Part shown: positions 11,977 through 24,900 of the stretch, one piece after another | How positions within the stretch are numbered: the stretch's first letter is position 1 | How the letters are laid out: every line of letters begins with the position of its first letter | Source of the DNA: Gordionus sp. m RMFG-2023 | Lineage: Eukaryota; Nematomorpha; Gordioida; Chordodea; Parachordodidae | Length of the DNA: 64,000 nt | Reading direction: 5' to 3' | NCBI RefSeq assembly: GCF_954871325.1 | Contig: NC_088779.1 | Span: 6,760,846 to 6,824,845, forward strand | The notes under the pieces: model-generated | What the model was told of the DNA's origin: nothing | Database searches by the model: none | Seen by the model: only the letters and a program-made list of their open reading frames with translations | Made by a program: the position numbers and the translations under genes

Positions 11977-14900
11977 ATGAGATAAACACCTTAGAAAAAG
12001 AGAACATATCTCCTACTACTTTAACAGGACCATATATAATTGAAACAATATTCGTAGTTCCTTATACCTGGGCACCATTCATGCCACATGATAAAAATCT
12101 TTTCGATTATAGATACAATATTACTTATTACAGAGAATTAGCTGATATCGTATGAAATTATTTTACTTATGTTTTTTTTAAAATATTTTAAGCATTTTTT
12201 TTCTTCTTAATTTTAAAACATCAAAAAAAAATGACATACAAAGTTCTGTGTATTTATCAAAAATTTTAATTAGATTAGATAAAAAGTGATAAGTTTTGGT
12301 TAGGTTAGAATTACTGAGTTTTGAGATAGATATATCATTTAGTGAGTGTTATATTGTTCTATATCCACTTTTTTGCAGAATGCTTCATTTTGATAAATAA
12401 ATTTTTCAATTTCTTCCATATCGACAATTAAAATGTTAAAAAATATATTATTATTTGTATTATTTATTACATTGTGATATCCTCTCTAACATACAAGAAA
12501 TATATTTTTTTTTAAATTCTCTCCTGAACAATTTTAAAAAATGAATAACAATAACGAAATAGTATTTTGTTTTATCGCCTTCGATTATATTCCAAAAATG
12601 AAAATTTAATTTATGTTAAAAGATATTGAGAAATAAATATATAATGCAGTGTGATGCGTGCGTTTAATTTATATAGGACATATTTGTATATTTTGTATAT
12701 TAGATAAACAACTACTTGGCTCATCCTAGCATTAAAAGTCATATTCGTTTGAAGTTTGTGGACGTTAAGTTTGAATATGATGTATAAAATAAAGATTTAT
12801 TCACGTTAAAATAAAAACTAAATAATTTTAAAAATTTTTAATATTATATTTTTTGAAATATAATGTTTTAAAGCGATGAATAATATTTAAAATCATATCG
12901 AAACTCGCTAAATAGGATTTCTATCAAATTTGTTTTACAAGTATCATTTTAAACTTATTTAGCAGGTTTGATATGATATATTAAAATTTAAAAAGATATA
13001 TATACTCTACAAATCATTTTAATAAATGATTCAGTCCCAGTTTAGCATTTATACAACAAGGTAAAATTCTATAATATGTACATATTCCTTCCTTTTTATT
13101 TTCGAAAGTCGGACTTGGTTCACTCGAGAGATCCTGCTAAAACTTACAATGTTTTGCATGATTACATGAAGAAGAAAACTTTATACGTCTATGATCTGGC
13201 CATCTTAATTAGCGAGTTTAAAAAAAAATAGATAATGTTAATTTATTATATTCATGAATATTAAAATAATTATTTTATTTTTTTAAAATTAACTTTAAAA
13301 ATAATTATCGAATACTCAAATAATTCTATTCCAATATCCTTAAATATACATATAAACTTTTCTTTTACAAAAATCTAGTAAAATTAGCTCTACCGGTGTA
13401 TTGGGTAAGTTATTAAATAAATTACTCCGCATTATAAATGATTAAAAAAATTAGATTTAAATAATATAACACTCTGAATTAAATTTCTCATTGATATTTT
13501 TGCATAAGAGGTTTATGTTTTCTTTTAAACCGAGTTATTTAGATCATCAAGAACATGGCATGGCCTTTTCACTTCATATGATTTTTTTTAAATTCATTTC
13601 AAAAATAAATGTTATGCTTAATTCTCTGAAAAGAGATAGTGTTATTTATATCTCTAGCACCATTAAGGCTTCGAGATCGATTTATATGTATGATTATTTT
13701 TATATAACAGGATTTTATAATCATATTTGAAACACAGGATATGCAACAGGGGACGTGTGCAAACCAGGTGGTAATCGGATTATGGTTCAAGATATGGGGT
13801 ATGATACCGCAAGAGTAATTGTTCATGAACTTGGACATTGGTTAAAATCATTATATTCTATTAATTAAAAGAAATTTCATAATTAAACACTCTAACTTAG
13901 CATAATCAGTTCAGTTCTCTTTTTAAGTGTCCTAAAACTCCTAACTTTAAAATTAAATTAAATTAAAAAATGCTAAGTTATATCTTTTAATCAAATTGAT
14001 AAATAAAAATAATCAAAATTTCGAAGAAACTAATTTTTGCATCTCTTCCAAAACTATATCAACCATTTAAAACACTAACTATTATTTTAAAGTTTCATAT
14101 CAGAAATTAAAAAAAAAATTTTTATAATATTTTTATTTAATTAATGGCCTCTTTTACTGATGTAGAGCAGAGTTGTTAAACGCTACTTTTATAAGTAGCG
14201 CGCTACCGCTATCGCTAATTGTTAAAACAGGTAGCGAGCTACCGCTCTCGCTATTTGTCAAAAAAAGTAGCTCTATTATAAAAAAAATTTACAAACAAAT
14301 TTTTAATTTTTTGCTTATAATGTTATTTATATAAAAATCAACATTTATAAATATTAAAATATAGTTAGTTTTGATTATAAAAAAATTTATGTAATAAAAA
14401 TAAATATTTATGGTAATTTGTTGCATTTTAATAATAATATCATTTCAATATTATCATCCTCAAGTCTAGAGCGTCGATCAGAAAGTATAAGTTTTGCCTT
14501 ATTAAATAATCTCTCGACACTAGCACTTGAGGGTAAGGGCGTATTTAATCTTATATACATATTTTTAATATATTATCAATAATTTTATTTGCAAGTACAT
14601 CGTATGTCTGGCATCTTGTTATCATTTTGAGGGCTAATGCCACATCTTCTTTTTAAAGTTCTAGGGTCTAGTCAATGGCCTGTGATTCCCAAATAAGCTC
14701 AAAAATATTTAATAAGATCAAGTTATAAATATAAATAAGTTTTTACCTTCTGTTATGTGTTCAACTATCTCCCGTGGTACATATATATGATATCTCTGAT
14801 AACTCTACTATTAGAGCATCTTTCATCATTTTAAAGTTATATGCTATTTTATTCATTAGTGTCTGGCGGCATAAAATTGTTGTACCAGGGGGACAGACTT

Positions 14901-17900
14901 TTAATCATCATGGTAAATGATGGATTATCAACTAAGGACATTGGCTGAACTGTATAAATTATAAAATCAACAATAACTTTATCAGCCAATTTCTGATAAA
15001 TATTGTCATTTGCATTATTAATTAATTTGGTTTGAATTGAATTAGTCTTTTTGGATGTAGAGTCGCCTATACCAAAATTATTTAGATGTTTCTCTATTTC
15101 CTTAAAACTCATGAACAGTCTTATAAAATAAATATTATTAGAATGTAAAAATGACAATTTACTTTTAGGATTGATTTGGGGAAATATTTTTTTTTACATT
15201 TTAAACAAATAAATTTGAAACCAGTTTTGGTTATATATTTATTTAAAGAAATTTTCAAATCTAATGGGAAATTTCTATTATAGCTATTAAGAACATTTTC
15301 TTCCCTTGGTATCTTCCATTTCATTAATATCATTGTCTGAATCACTTTCAACGATTTGGATATCCATAGGCGATGACATTTTAAATTATTAACACGTGAT
15401 TTAAGTTTATAATACAAATGAAAATATAAATTACAAATTTAAATTATATTTTAATTTCAAAATTAAATAATAAATAATAAAAATTATAATTAATTATGAT
15501 ATTATATTTAAATTTTCGTGTTTATACATACCTTCATTATATTTATTAAAAGTAGCGAACTACTTTCAAAAAAGTAGCGAACTACTTCCAAAAAAGTAGC
15601 GCACTAAAAAATTAAATAATTACAAAAAAAGTAGCCGCTATTAGCTATAGCTACCAAAAAACGCGCTACTTTAACAACTCTGTCAGAGTATATAATTTTT
15701 TGCTATTATAATTATAGAATAAGAGAAGAAGAAAAAAAAATTAAGATATTAAATTTGAATGAGACTTTTGGGTAAGGGTAGAAAAAATGTTAGATTGACA
15801 TATTCGTTTTTCCCAATGTTCTATTTATCCCATTTAAAAAAATTAGGCTAAATTACTACTACTTTTTGTATATAAAATTTTTTGTTAGATTAATATTATT
15901 TCGTGTATTATAAATTCTCTATCATTTAAATCTATTCTAGCCTTTCAGCCCAAGATGAACATAAAACTCAGTGTTCTAGTGAAAACGAAAAAGGAATAAT
16001 GGATTCTGGAAGTGGTTTATCTAGAAAATATATTTGGTCTAAATGTAGCCAAAAGGCTATCACTGAATCCTTAAGGTTATATTTGTTTTTTTTTAAATGA
16101 TAATTTTAAAAATTGAAAAAACTTATTTTATAAATATAATTGTAGGACAAAAGGTAGCTGTTATTTGAGGAGAAGGAATAGTGATCCGGAGGGCAAATTG
16201 ATTCGACTGAATTTCATTGACAAAAATATTTCGTTTGACCATCAATGTCGCGTTAATTGGGACATCGATCATACTTTTCTAATGACTGTATATTATTTCG
16301 AAATATTTATGTTTAATCTTTTTCAAAATTGAGATTTCCGATTTTTTCGCGTAGGAATTTTGACACATATTTTCTGTATAATGTGTGTCTGTTTTTTAAG
16401 GGTATATGAGGGGTGCCTTGAAATTGTAAGATAATACTTTATTTCACATACTTAAAAAATACTCAGATTTAGAAGCAGTAAAGTTTAGGATGAGATAAAT
16501 ATCTAAATGAAAATAATAACCCTTTATTAGCAAGCCTAAATGACAAGAGTAATGAGAGACAATTGCGGTCTTTGGTTCAAAGCAAAATTTAAAGAACGAG
16601 TTTGACCACGGTAATCGAATAAAGATTGGTCAAGCTCGGGCCCTTAAATAAATACCGCTTTGATAATATTTTATTTATAGCAAAAATAAACATGAATAAA
16701 TCAGAGATAAAATTTCTTAATTCTTCTCAATTGACTTCTCCGATTGACAAATGATACTCTACTAAACTTTAGCTACATACTATATAATGTTAATCCAAAA
16801 AAAAACTCAAAATGTTGGGACCCTTAAGAAAACCTGATAAGTAGGCTCCCCGCAAGAATTGGACTAGTGTCCTCCACTAATTAGATATCGTTAAGTATTA
16901 TCATTACAATACATTTTTTTTTGTTTAAAAATAAATCTTTAATCATCTTTGTTAAGGACTCTCCAACGCCGTGCAAAGAACTCAGATGTCATGGTATCTC
17001 GGGCGTCAAAACTATTCACGAAAGACCAATAGATGGCACCTCGTGTTCTAGAGATAATAAAAAAGTTTTCTATATTACGATATCTTAATAATAATGCGCT
17101 ATCAATGTTTTATATTAAAAATTTTGTAACAATTTCACCATTCATATAATATTTTATTGTTATTTTAAAAAAAAGTAATTGTAATTTAGAGTGATTATAC
17201 TACGTGATTTAGGTAATAATTAAAATGTTCATCAAGCATTTAAAAATGTGTTTTAGTAATTTTCGTTTAAGTCTCAATAAATCTCACTCATTTCGAGGCT
17301 TTAATCGTAAAAATACACACCTTAATATGACTAGAATAAGTGAAATCTATTTATTCTAGCTAATTCGAGCTCAATTTCAATTAAACTTTCCAAAAGAGTC
17401 GAAAGATTTGTTGCATAAAATGTATAGGGTTTTTTTAAGGTTCCGTAATATTAATCCTTTTCCCATGTCCCAATCGATTTCCCATTTATTTTTTTCCAAA
17501 TTTTATATCTTTTCAATAACGATAATTATCAACGTTTCATTCAAATGAAAAGATCTGCTTTAGAGGTAATTGCCTTGAAAAATCTGAATTGGGCCAAGTT
17601 AATGATATTTCTAGATGGGCTCAATGGGGACCATGGTCGAAGTGCAATGGTAATGACTTTGTAGGTTATAAGACAAGAGAAAGAGAGTGCAATGTAGATG
17701 GGTATATATATAATATATAAATGCAAACTATCTATATATTTTTTTCTTAAATTTTAAGAACAAAATAGTTTAAATGTTATGATTTGATTCGTTGAAAACT
17801 TTTTGAAAATCGGAAAAAATTTTTGCCCGGGTTCGGTTTAAGGTTAAAAAAATAGTGGGTTCGGTTCGGGTTCGGTTCAGGGAAATATTTTTGAACCCGG

Positions 17901-19332
17901 CTTTGGTCCCGGGTTTAGTTTGGTTGGGCTTTAGAATTTTGGAATTGATAAAAAAAAAATTATATATTTAAATGTATTATATTCTTTATTGTGCAATTGC
18001 AATAACATTGTATATTTACAAGAAATTTAAAATTAATATAATAAAGTAAAAACTAGACATAAATTTGGTATAAAAAATAAATTTTTTATTTTATTTATAT
18101 AGGCAAAAAATAGTTAAAAATACAATCGGGTTCAGATTGTTTTCCAAAAACCGGGTCTTCTCTGGGTTCGGGTTCGGTTCGAATCCCTCCTTGTCATCAA
18201 TGTATAAATAAACCCTTGTATGTTATTATGTCTTTTTTTTATACCAGGAATAAATCTTTCTCTTTCAAAGTTTTACATATTTAAACTAGAATGCCGCTTT
18301 GGTTTTTGGTGGTGTATATTTATTTCTTTGTCATTTAATTATATTAAGATCAATTATAAATTTTTATGAATATTATCAATTTTATAAACAAACTTAATAT
18401 TTATTTATTTATTTTTAGAGATAAAGGAGGATTATATTGCAAAAATGACTATAAAATGCTAGCGTTTTGTAAAAATGTAAATTTTTTAGTTATTTCATAA
18501 AAAGATATTAATTTGGGATATTTTTTAGGATAATTCTAATTATATTGTTGAAAATCAACGTATCTGCAGCAAACATCACCCAGGATCTGAATACAAGGAA
18601 AGTATGAAAAAAACGATTATATTATTAACCAATCTAATTAAACCCTTTTTATTTTAATTAAATACGAATTTCACCTTTGTTTAACTTAAAAATATGGCTA
18701 AAATTAAAACATTTTACAAAAAATTTATCAATAGATCTTGAGAGGTAAAAAAATTTCCATACATTATTAGCCTCCTTTATATGAAAAGTCGGTTATCATT
18801 CAATTTTAAAATATCGCTTCATATCATCAATTCGTGGAGATAACGGAAGGCCCAATAAACCCTTATATCGTCTTTGAGGGATAAAGGGGCCCTAATAATT
18901 TTATATAAGAATCTTTAATAATCACTCATAACAAAACATAAAATGACTGTCATCAACCAGGTCATAATTAATAGATGGTAGAGGAGGAGGAGGGGGGGGG
19001 GGTGTCTGTTGGGGATCGGCTAAATTAACAGTGTATTTATCTAAATTTAAAATCATAATATAATGTTAATATAAATTTTTAACCTACCCCCCAATAAAAA
19101 TCCAGGTTACATTTAGTCATAATTTGTATGAATTCACTATCAACTATACTTATTATTATTAATACAAATATGCACACTAATTTAATTATATATCTTCTCA
19201 GAAATAACGTACCCATGCAAATTAGCTTGTTTTTTACGTTCATCATTGTATATAATGACGGAAGATGTCGTTGATGGAACACCCTTCAGTCAAACTGGAC
19301 TTTGCGTTAATGGATACTTGTATTTAAAGTAA
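11977..19332 (+). CDS. Gene A: ADAMTS-like secreted metalloprotease, divergent and 5'-incomplete
   Basis: Twelve exons join in phase: 11977-12149, 12704-12781, 13109-13215, 13388-13404, 13738-13840, 15941-16075, 16146-16287, 16957-17064, 17553-17701, 18419-18476, 18529-18601 and 19202-19332 (TAA), giving 424 codons including the stop. In order they carry the start of the metalloprotease domain (TGPYIIETIF), HPSI, AILIS, the zinc site, the Met-turn (GIMDS), the WSKCS end of the catalytic domain, a disintegrin-like region, CKELRC...DGTSC, CFRGNC, a TSP1 repeat with WAQWGPWSKC, and a cysteine-rich tail (PCKLAC, VVDGTPF). Each exon matches one in gene B at the same phase. The zinc motif is altered: HELGHCLSAQD instead of HExxHxxGxxHD. 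The first exon needs one base from an upstream exon, and no prodomain or signal peptide was found, so the gene may be 5'-truncated, may use unseen exons, or may be dying. No in-frame stop interrupts the joined exons. Possible roles: weak protease, or matrix-binding pseudoprotease. Confidence 0.75.
13738..16075 (+). other. Gene A active-site exons with altered zinc ligands
   Basis: The exon 13738-13840 ends in HELGH with a leftover TG, and the next exon starts at 15941. The join gives HELGHCLSAQDEHKTQC. In gene B the homologous join gives HEMGHLMGAFHDMGSSC; both exons after the join are exactly 135 nt, and the following Cys aligns. The conserved Gly is therefore Ser and the third ligand His is Asp in gene A, while the first two His, the Glu and the Met-turn are kept. 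The only nearby alternative acceptor (TTTCAG) would create a stop codon straight away. Confidence 0.7.
14168..15682 (-). mobile_element. Decayed hAT element in a gene A intron
   Basis: Starts CAGAGTTGTTAAACGCTAC and ends in the complementary GCGCTACTTTAACAACTCTG, with tandem gtagcg words just inside both ends. The minus strand holds hAT transposase pieces. The 15,417-15,121 frame has a BED-finger-like FICLKCKKKY. The 15,157-14,849 frame carries ADKVIVDFIIYTVQPMSLVD and NPSFTMMIKSLSPWY, the conserved region before the first catalytic Asp, continuing after a frameshift as NKIAYNFKMMKDALIVELSE. The catalytic remainder is deleted. Flanking octamers (ATGTAGAG and TCAGAGTA) are not a clean duplication, so the insertion is old. 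Confidence 0.8.
17825..18188. mobile_element. GC-rich-ended foldback element in a gene A intron
   Basis: Repeated CGGGTTCGG/GGTTCGG words occur at both edges (17,826-17,930 and 18,126-18,182) with an AT-rich middle that has no coding capacity. It resembles the other GC-rich-ended blocks in this window and lies between the TSP1 exon and the next exon of gene A. Confidence 0.4.
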
Positions 19333-19379
19333 TTAGATTACTACTCACCTCACAATAACGAGTCTTCGAGAAGAAAATT

Positions 19380-19970
19380 TTATACTTGAATTGAATTTAT
19401 TTTATAAATTACATTTTTTTTTGCTATACTTATTTTATATGACAAAATTTTTTATCGACATTTTGGAATTTTATTATTAGGTAATATAAGGAAATTTTTT
19501 TAAAATAAATCAAATGTATAGTTGGATAATAAATGTTATATTTATTATATGTTGTAAATTCATAAGCGAATAAATTTCCAATAAAACCTGTCTTGGGGTC
19601 TTCTTAATATAATTCGAGCAATTCCTTAAATTGACCTAAATTTTGAGTCCAATCAAATTCCTATTAACTACTATTAGAATGTCTTTTATACTTGAATTAA
19701 ATTTATTTAAATTTATTTAAATTACATTTTTTTGCTATACTTATTTTATATGACAAATTTTTTTATCGACATTTTATTTGTAACGTTTTTATTAGGCCTA
19801 TAGGGCAATTTTTTTTTAAAATAAAACAAATTTGTGTAAATGTTATATAAATTATATGTTGTAAATTCATAAGGGCATGAATATGCAGTAAAATCTTGGG
19901 TCTTCTTAAAATAATTAGTCCCCTGGTTCTTGTCAATCTTGGGGATTTCTTCTAGAGTACTCATTTTTTA
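19380..19970. repeat. Tandem direct duplication of about 300 bp
   Basis: The block at about 19,380-19,640 is repeated at about 19,685-19,940. Shared landmarks include tgctatacttattttatatg (19,422 and 19,733), tttttatcgacatttt (19,450 and 19,760), atatgttgtaaattcataag (19,546 and 19,854) and ttgggGtcttctta. The copies differ by substitutions and small indels. The minus frame at 19,746-19,964 (MSTLEEIPKIDKNQG) lies in the second copy; its counterpart in the first copy is not open, so I do not call it a gene. Confidence 0.6.
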
Positions 19971-20684
19971 ACCAAAAATATACTACATTAAGCATATGTG
20001 GCTATAATTTTTTTTTATATATTAAATGATTTACACACTCAAAACAAACTTTTTTTAAATGCTGCAATTTATCAAAAATAAGATAATAATTATACAATAA
20101 CTACCTTATATATAAAAAAAATTAAACACCATTCTCTATAAAATCATTCTATCTATGAACAAATAATATGTTTAAACTACCACAAAATTAAATTCCAAAT
20201 ATATTGAGGGTCTGAGCCCATTTTTTTTAAATTTACCTTTGCTTAAAATTTTTAATGAAAAGAATAATAAGCATAGGATGGAAAATCCTATGAGGTTGGG
20301 AAATAGGGGTTTGATTTCAATTCGAGAATCTATTATGTCATATCAAAAAATTATGAAAAGAAAACTAAAAATAAGCATCAATTTAACCCCCCCCCCCCCC
20401 CTATATAAAGAAAGCCAAGGAAAGAGCTGTGAAAGCTTCTAATAACAATAATAGTAAAAGCAGCAATAATAAAAATACATGTTTTACTATTGCAACTTTG
20501 TAATAATGAAAACTGATCCAAATGCCGTAGATGCTCTTTTTGGGTATACAAGGATTTTGCAATTTTAATCCATTCTTTATTTGTTCAAATTATTATAGTT
20601 ATTTTCCATTATGTCTATTTATCAATTAAGTAGTTCCAATAATATAAATATCCTTTTTTTATGTAAAAATACACTATTTTACAG

Positions 20685-20817
20685 CTCAAAAGCGACTCAT
20701 GAGAAAGCTCGTCTTTCTCCGGGTGTAGCTCATCGTTTCCAAATTTCGGAAAATTTAATAGGAATTACCGGGGAACATGCGAGCCCTAAAAGGCTAATGT
20801 CAATAAAATTTCAATAA
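20685..20817 (+). CDS. Unassigned exon-like frame downstream of gene A
   Basis: After a good acceptor (TATTTTACAG) an open frame in phase 2 reads SKATHEKARLSPGVAHRFQI and continues to a TAA at 20,815-20,817. Base composition is less AT-rich than the flanks. If the gene A exon at 19,202 were spliced at its GTAATT (leaving AA) instead of using its stop, this exon would join in phase. The motif LSPGVAHRFQISE is faintly like the start of an ADAMTS spacer. Because gene B also stops at the position where gene A stops, I prefer to leave it unassigned. Confidence 0.3.
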
Positions 20818-21818
20818 AATTAAAACTATTTTATAATATTAAATAAATAATAAGCATTTTATTCCACTTATATACTTTTATGAAATTTTTTAAAAAAAAT
20901 TATACTTTATAAAACAGTAAATTAATTTTTTCGTAAAAAAATTGCGAAAGTATGAAGCCACACCAGGGGAAAATGAGTTTTCCTATGAGGCGCTTTTTAG
21001 CTGCAAAATATTTATTATTTTTAAATATAAAAATTATATATATATTATTACAACTATTTTATTGATAAAAATAAGCCATAATGGAAAATAATTATAAAGA
21101 ATTAGTGAAGTATCTTGACATTTTAAACAAAAAAATCTTTAGACCCAGCCCAACTCATTTTATTTGTTTTATTCGGGGATGATTCACTAATCCTATACGC
21201 TATATATCCAAAAAAAAATTATATGGGGCAATAAGAGACCATTGTATATAATCTTTTTTTTCATGCTGCCTTTATAACGCTAACGTTATTTTAAAAAGAT
21301 TATAAGTTATTTATAATAAGCTTATAAAAAATTATATAAGCTTCCAAAATATTAATTTGTTAAATTTCATTTTAGTTTTTTTAAAAAAGCAACATCAATT
21401 TCCTGTTTTTTAAACGTTGAATAAAAGAAGTGGCATAGGATGAATTCTTGAGATAGATGATTCTGCGTTCTAAACACTGCGTAAAGATCTAAGACGACCT
21501 CTAAAAAAAACTATATATGTATATTATAGCATTATATTCGCTAAATAATCACTAAGTAAAAATTATTTGGATACAAATTTCAAATCCAAATATTTGATTA
21601 CAAATATAAAAATATTATTGTTAATTTTATACTGCGTGCCATTTACTATTATGAGTAATAATACTTGATCAAATAGTGATTTTAAAATTCGTTTGGCATT
21701 TTTTCTAGAGTTTCATTTTATAACTATTTTAGCTTAAAATTATAAAAATTTAATTAATATTACTCTTTATCAAGTTTGTTGTTTTTAAAACCCAATATTT
21801 CATTTAACTTGAAAAATT
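20818..21818. other. Intergenic DNA between genes A and B
   Basis: AT-rich and without recognised coding signal. It must contain the promoter of gene B, but no element can be singled out from base composition this skewed. Confidence 0.3.
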
Positions 21819-21921
21819 ATGAATCTATTAATTTTGAAGGAATACTCAAAAATCTCTAACATTAGCATTTTTGCTTTCCTACTTACCATTTTATCATTCT
21901 CAATAACGATCGTTCAATTAG
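21819..21921 (+). other. Signal-peptide exon of gene B
   Basis: ATG GAA-less context aside, the exon encodes MNLLILKEYSK followed by a long hydrophobic run (ISIFAFLLTILSFSITIVQL) and leaves one G before GTAAAC. Joined to the next exon at 24,052 it gives V-AQSSDPQYS, a plausible cleavage region. It was chosen because it is the only upstream ATG exon seen with a membrane-type peptide and the phase required by the prodomain exon. Confidence 0.6.
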
Positions 21922-24900
21922 GTAAACACAAAGATTTATTTTATCATAGATATATTTTTATACAAATTTTAAAAATGAAAATTTAGGACCTTAATACATT
22001 GTCTTTTTCTATAGTTATATATGTTGTTAAAAAAAGCATATATTTTCATTTTAAAAAATTAAAGATTTACAAGTCATTCTTTCATTTTATATTGTTTAAT
22101 AAAGACATATTTTTCATTAATTGTTTTATTTTAAAAATAAAGGGAATAGTCCATATGAGGGTTAGCTTTTAAAATCTAAATTTATATGTTTATAAATAGA
22201 TATTTTAAATCTATTTTTTTAAATGAGGTTGTGATATCATATATTATTTGGAAATATGAATTAGGATAATCGCTGTATTTTCTTAGATTTATTTAATTAA
22301 TTACTTTTTATAATATATAAGATAATTGATAAAATGTGCACAATATAAGTTTATTTTTTTTATATATTAATTTTAAAATATTATTATTTATACTAAGTTA
22401 AAAAAAATTGAAATTTTTATATGTTTACATTTACACCTCTCCCCTCATCACCCCTTCCATATATTCCCTATTGCTTCTATTCTCATCCTAATTGTTTCTA
22501 TCGCATTTCTTTAATTTTTTTTTATTATCTTCTTTTTATTTCGTTGTTTACTTTTGTTATTTTTTTTTCTTCTTTTTTTTATTAAAAATTTTATTTGTCT
22601 ATGGCCTATTTTTCATTATTTTTATATCCTATGTTGTTTCTCTTTTATTTACTCCTATTTGTTTATTTTTTTAAATTTCTATTTTTTTAATCCCTCTTTC
22701 TTTTCAATATTCTATCTTTTTTTCCTTCTTTCCTCTCTTTTCTACCTTTTAAATTTTATTTCATACCAGGTTGTTCAAAAGAAATAGAAAGCTGCTAAAA
22801 GAGAGTGAGACTTAGCCAATTTCAATGAAATCTAATGATTTTATTTTTAAAAAAACATATATCTAAGTTTTTCACGAAAAATTTCAAAGAGATTTAGATC
22901 ATTGAATAGGTAAGTTCTTTTTAATGATTTAAAAGAATTCCATTTTTAGTTATTTTATTTTATCGGAATTGATGTTAAATATAGCCTTTCCATTTTCGAG
23001 CTTCCAAAGCTTCGCGAGTGGTCCGGAGGTTTAAAAATTGAACACTTCCTTCTATGCCAAAAACCTATATTGCTATATATTTTTTTTGCAATTTATAAAT
23101 ACCGAGTTGACTTTATAAAGTGCTCTAATGGGCAATATTTTCCTAAGACCTGGCAGTCCTGAATCTTTCACTATTAACATTTTGGCAAAAAATCATATAT
23201 AATTCTTTATTCGGTTAACTCGAAGAATTCCAATTCTTCTCAGAAAAATTGTTAGTTACATTGCAGGATTCTAATGTTTCCTTTTCAGAACAAATATTGT
23301 TACTTTTTAGGACGTTATAAGTCCATTTTAAGTACTCCATAAAACTTAGAAACGATTATTTTTCTCCAACCCTTTCAGATTATTGCAGAAATTGTGTGCG
23401 TGATTTATTGAAAAAGACCAAAAAAAATCGAATCGAATAATGTCACATCTATCTTTAGTTTCTAAGTTCTTCAAAAACATTAAATAATGATAACCTTTAT
23501 CCTTTTCTTAATCTGTTCATTCTTCTGGTCTCTAATGACTTGTGGGAAACGTTGACAATCGGATACTCACATGCGCCATTGATGCCAAGAGGGAAACTCG
23601 AAAATAAATATCGGTAGTAACCCAAAAAATTAATAGATGCAGGATTATAGATATTAACGTAAAAGAGGGTTATGTAAAAATGGTAGAGGTGGAGAATCAT
23701 AGATATGTATTAATACTGGTTTTAAAGAATCATACGGATATCTTAGCCTACTCAATCGATTGATGTTAACCGACTAAGCTCAGCCTATAATTTTATTCTT
23801 AACCAAGTTGGAATAAAAAAAAAGGGATAGACTGAGATGATAGGTAGGACTCGAATATGTCAAAACAAGCTATAACTATATAAAAAAAAATATTTTAACT
23901 TTGTATAAATACTTTCCCAAATAAAATTTTTAATTATTTTATGGTATCTAAGATACTTAATGGTGCTTAAAAATTATATTTCATCAAATTAATTTTATAA
24001 ATAATCTTTATACATAATTTCCATCATCTTGAAAAAAAAATCATATTTTAGTAGCACAATCTTCAGATCCGCAATATAGTGTAGTAAGACCGAGGATGAT
24101 ACCCTTTTCTAAATTATCAAAATCAATACATCGCCGGCATTATGAAGATAAATCGATGAAAGATTCCAAGAAAAAACAATATATAAGTTTTCCCTTCGAA
24201 TTCGATCATGATTTACAAGGAGATGATAACGATCAAATGTTCCTTAAACAAAAACTTCAAGAAAGAGCTGAGATTATCAAGGATAACCATGTGGTAAAGC
24301 GCACCATTAATAAAGAATCTATAACTAATGAAAGCCATAGATCTAAATCCATCGATTTGAATGATCATCAAACTAGGGGAACCATCGATTCTCAAAGGAA
24401 GCCATTAAAGCTAGCTAAAGTCAATAAACTATTGTTATGCTTCCAAAAGGCGTCCAGCGTACTGTCCCCAGATTTCCAATCCGATTTTGAACACATAGAT
24501 TTTAAAAGAATTGCCCAAGATTTGCACCAGGGTGTCGCAATTTTGAAGGATGAAGCTTCCCTCGTAACTGACTACCAGAGCGAAAACCTTAATTCGTCTT
24601 CATTTCCGTTAACGCTAGAAATTAGGGGGGATAAATTGGTAAACAATATTAAACTATCATCAGATGTTTTTTTGAAAATTTTGATGTATTTTATAGTTAT
24701 GAATTATCAAATGTAAAATTTTTTTAAAAAAATTAAATCTTTTGAAGAGGTAATATGAGTCATTTGAGTAAATAAACCACCTCTCTCAAATATCATCTAT
24801 AAAGTTAACTATTTATCGTTTTTAGATGGAGACAAATTATTTTAATAATGTTGGAAACTATTTAAGTCTTGAAATATTTCTAGAAGAACGATTTTTTTAA

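Noticed and set aside
13491-13838. Opposed 79-codon frames on both strands
   Set aside because: They overlap the gene A zinc-site exon and its preceding intron; the exon frame is a third one with clear homology.
22492-22787. Two overlapping plus-strand frames rich in Phe, Leu and Ser that look like membrane proteins
   Set aside because: They lie in an almost pure C/T tract; the apparent hydrophobicity is a translation artefact of composition.
23497-23700. 67-codon minus-strand frame with a strong internal GTGAGT
   Set aside because: Composition is only slightly gene-like, no acceptor or partner exon was found, and no family is recognised.
23725-23880. tRNA-like words (an A-box-like ttagtcggttaac on the minus strand and a ttcgagtcc-like B box nearby)
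   Set aside because: The two boxes are in the wrong order for one tRNA and no cloverleaf could be drawn; a decayed SINE is possible but not supported.
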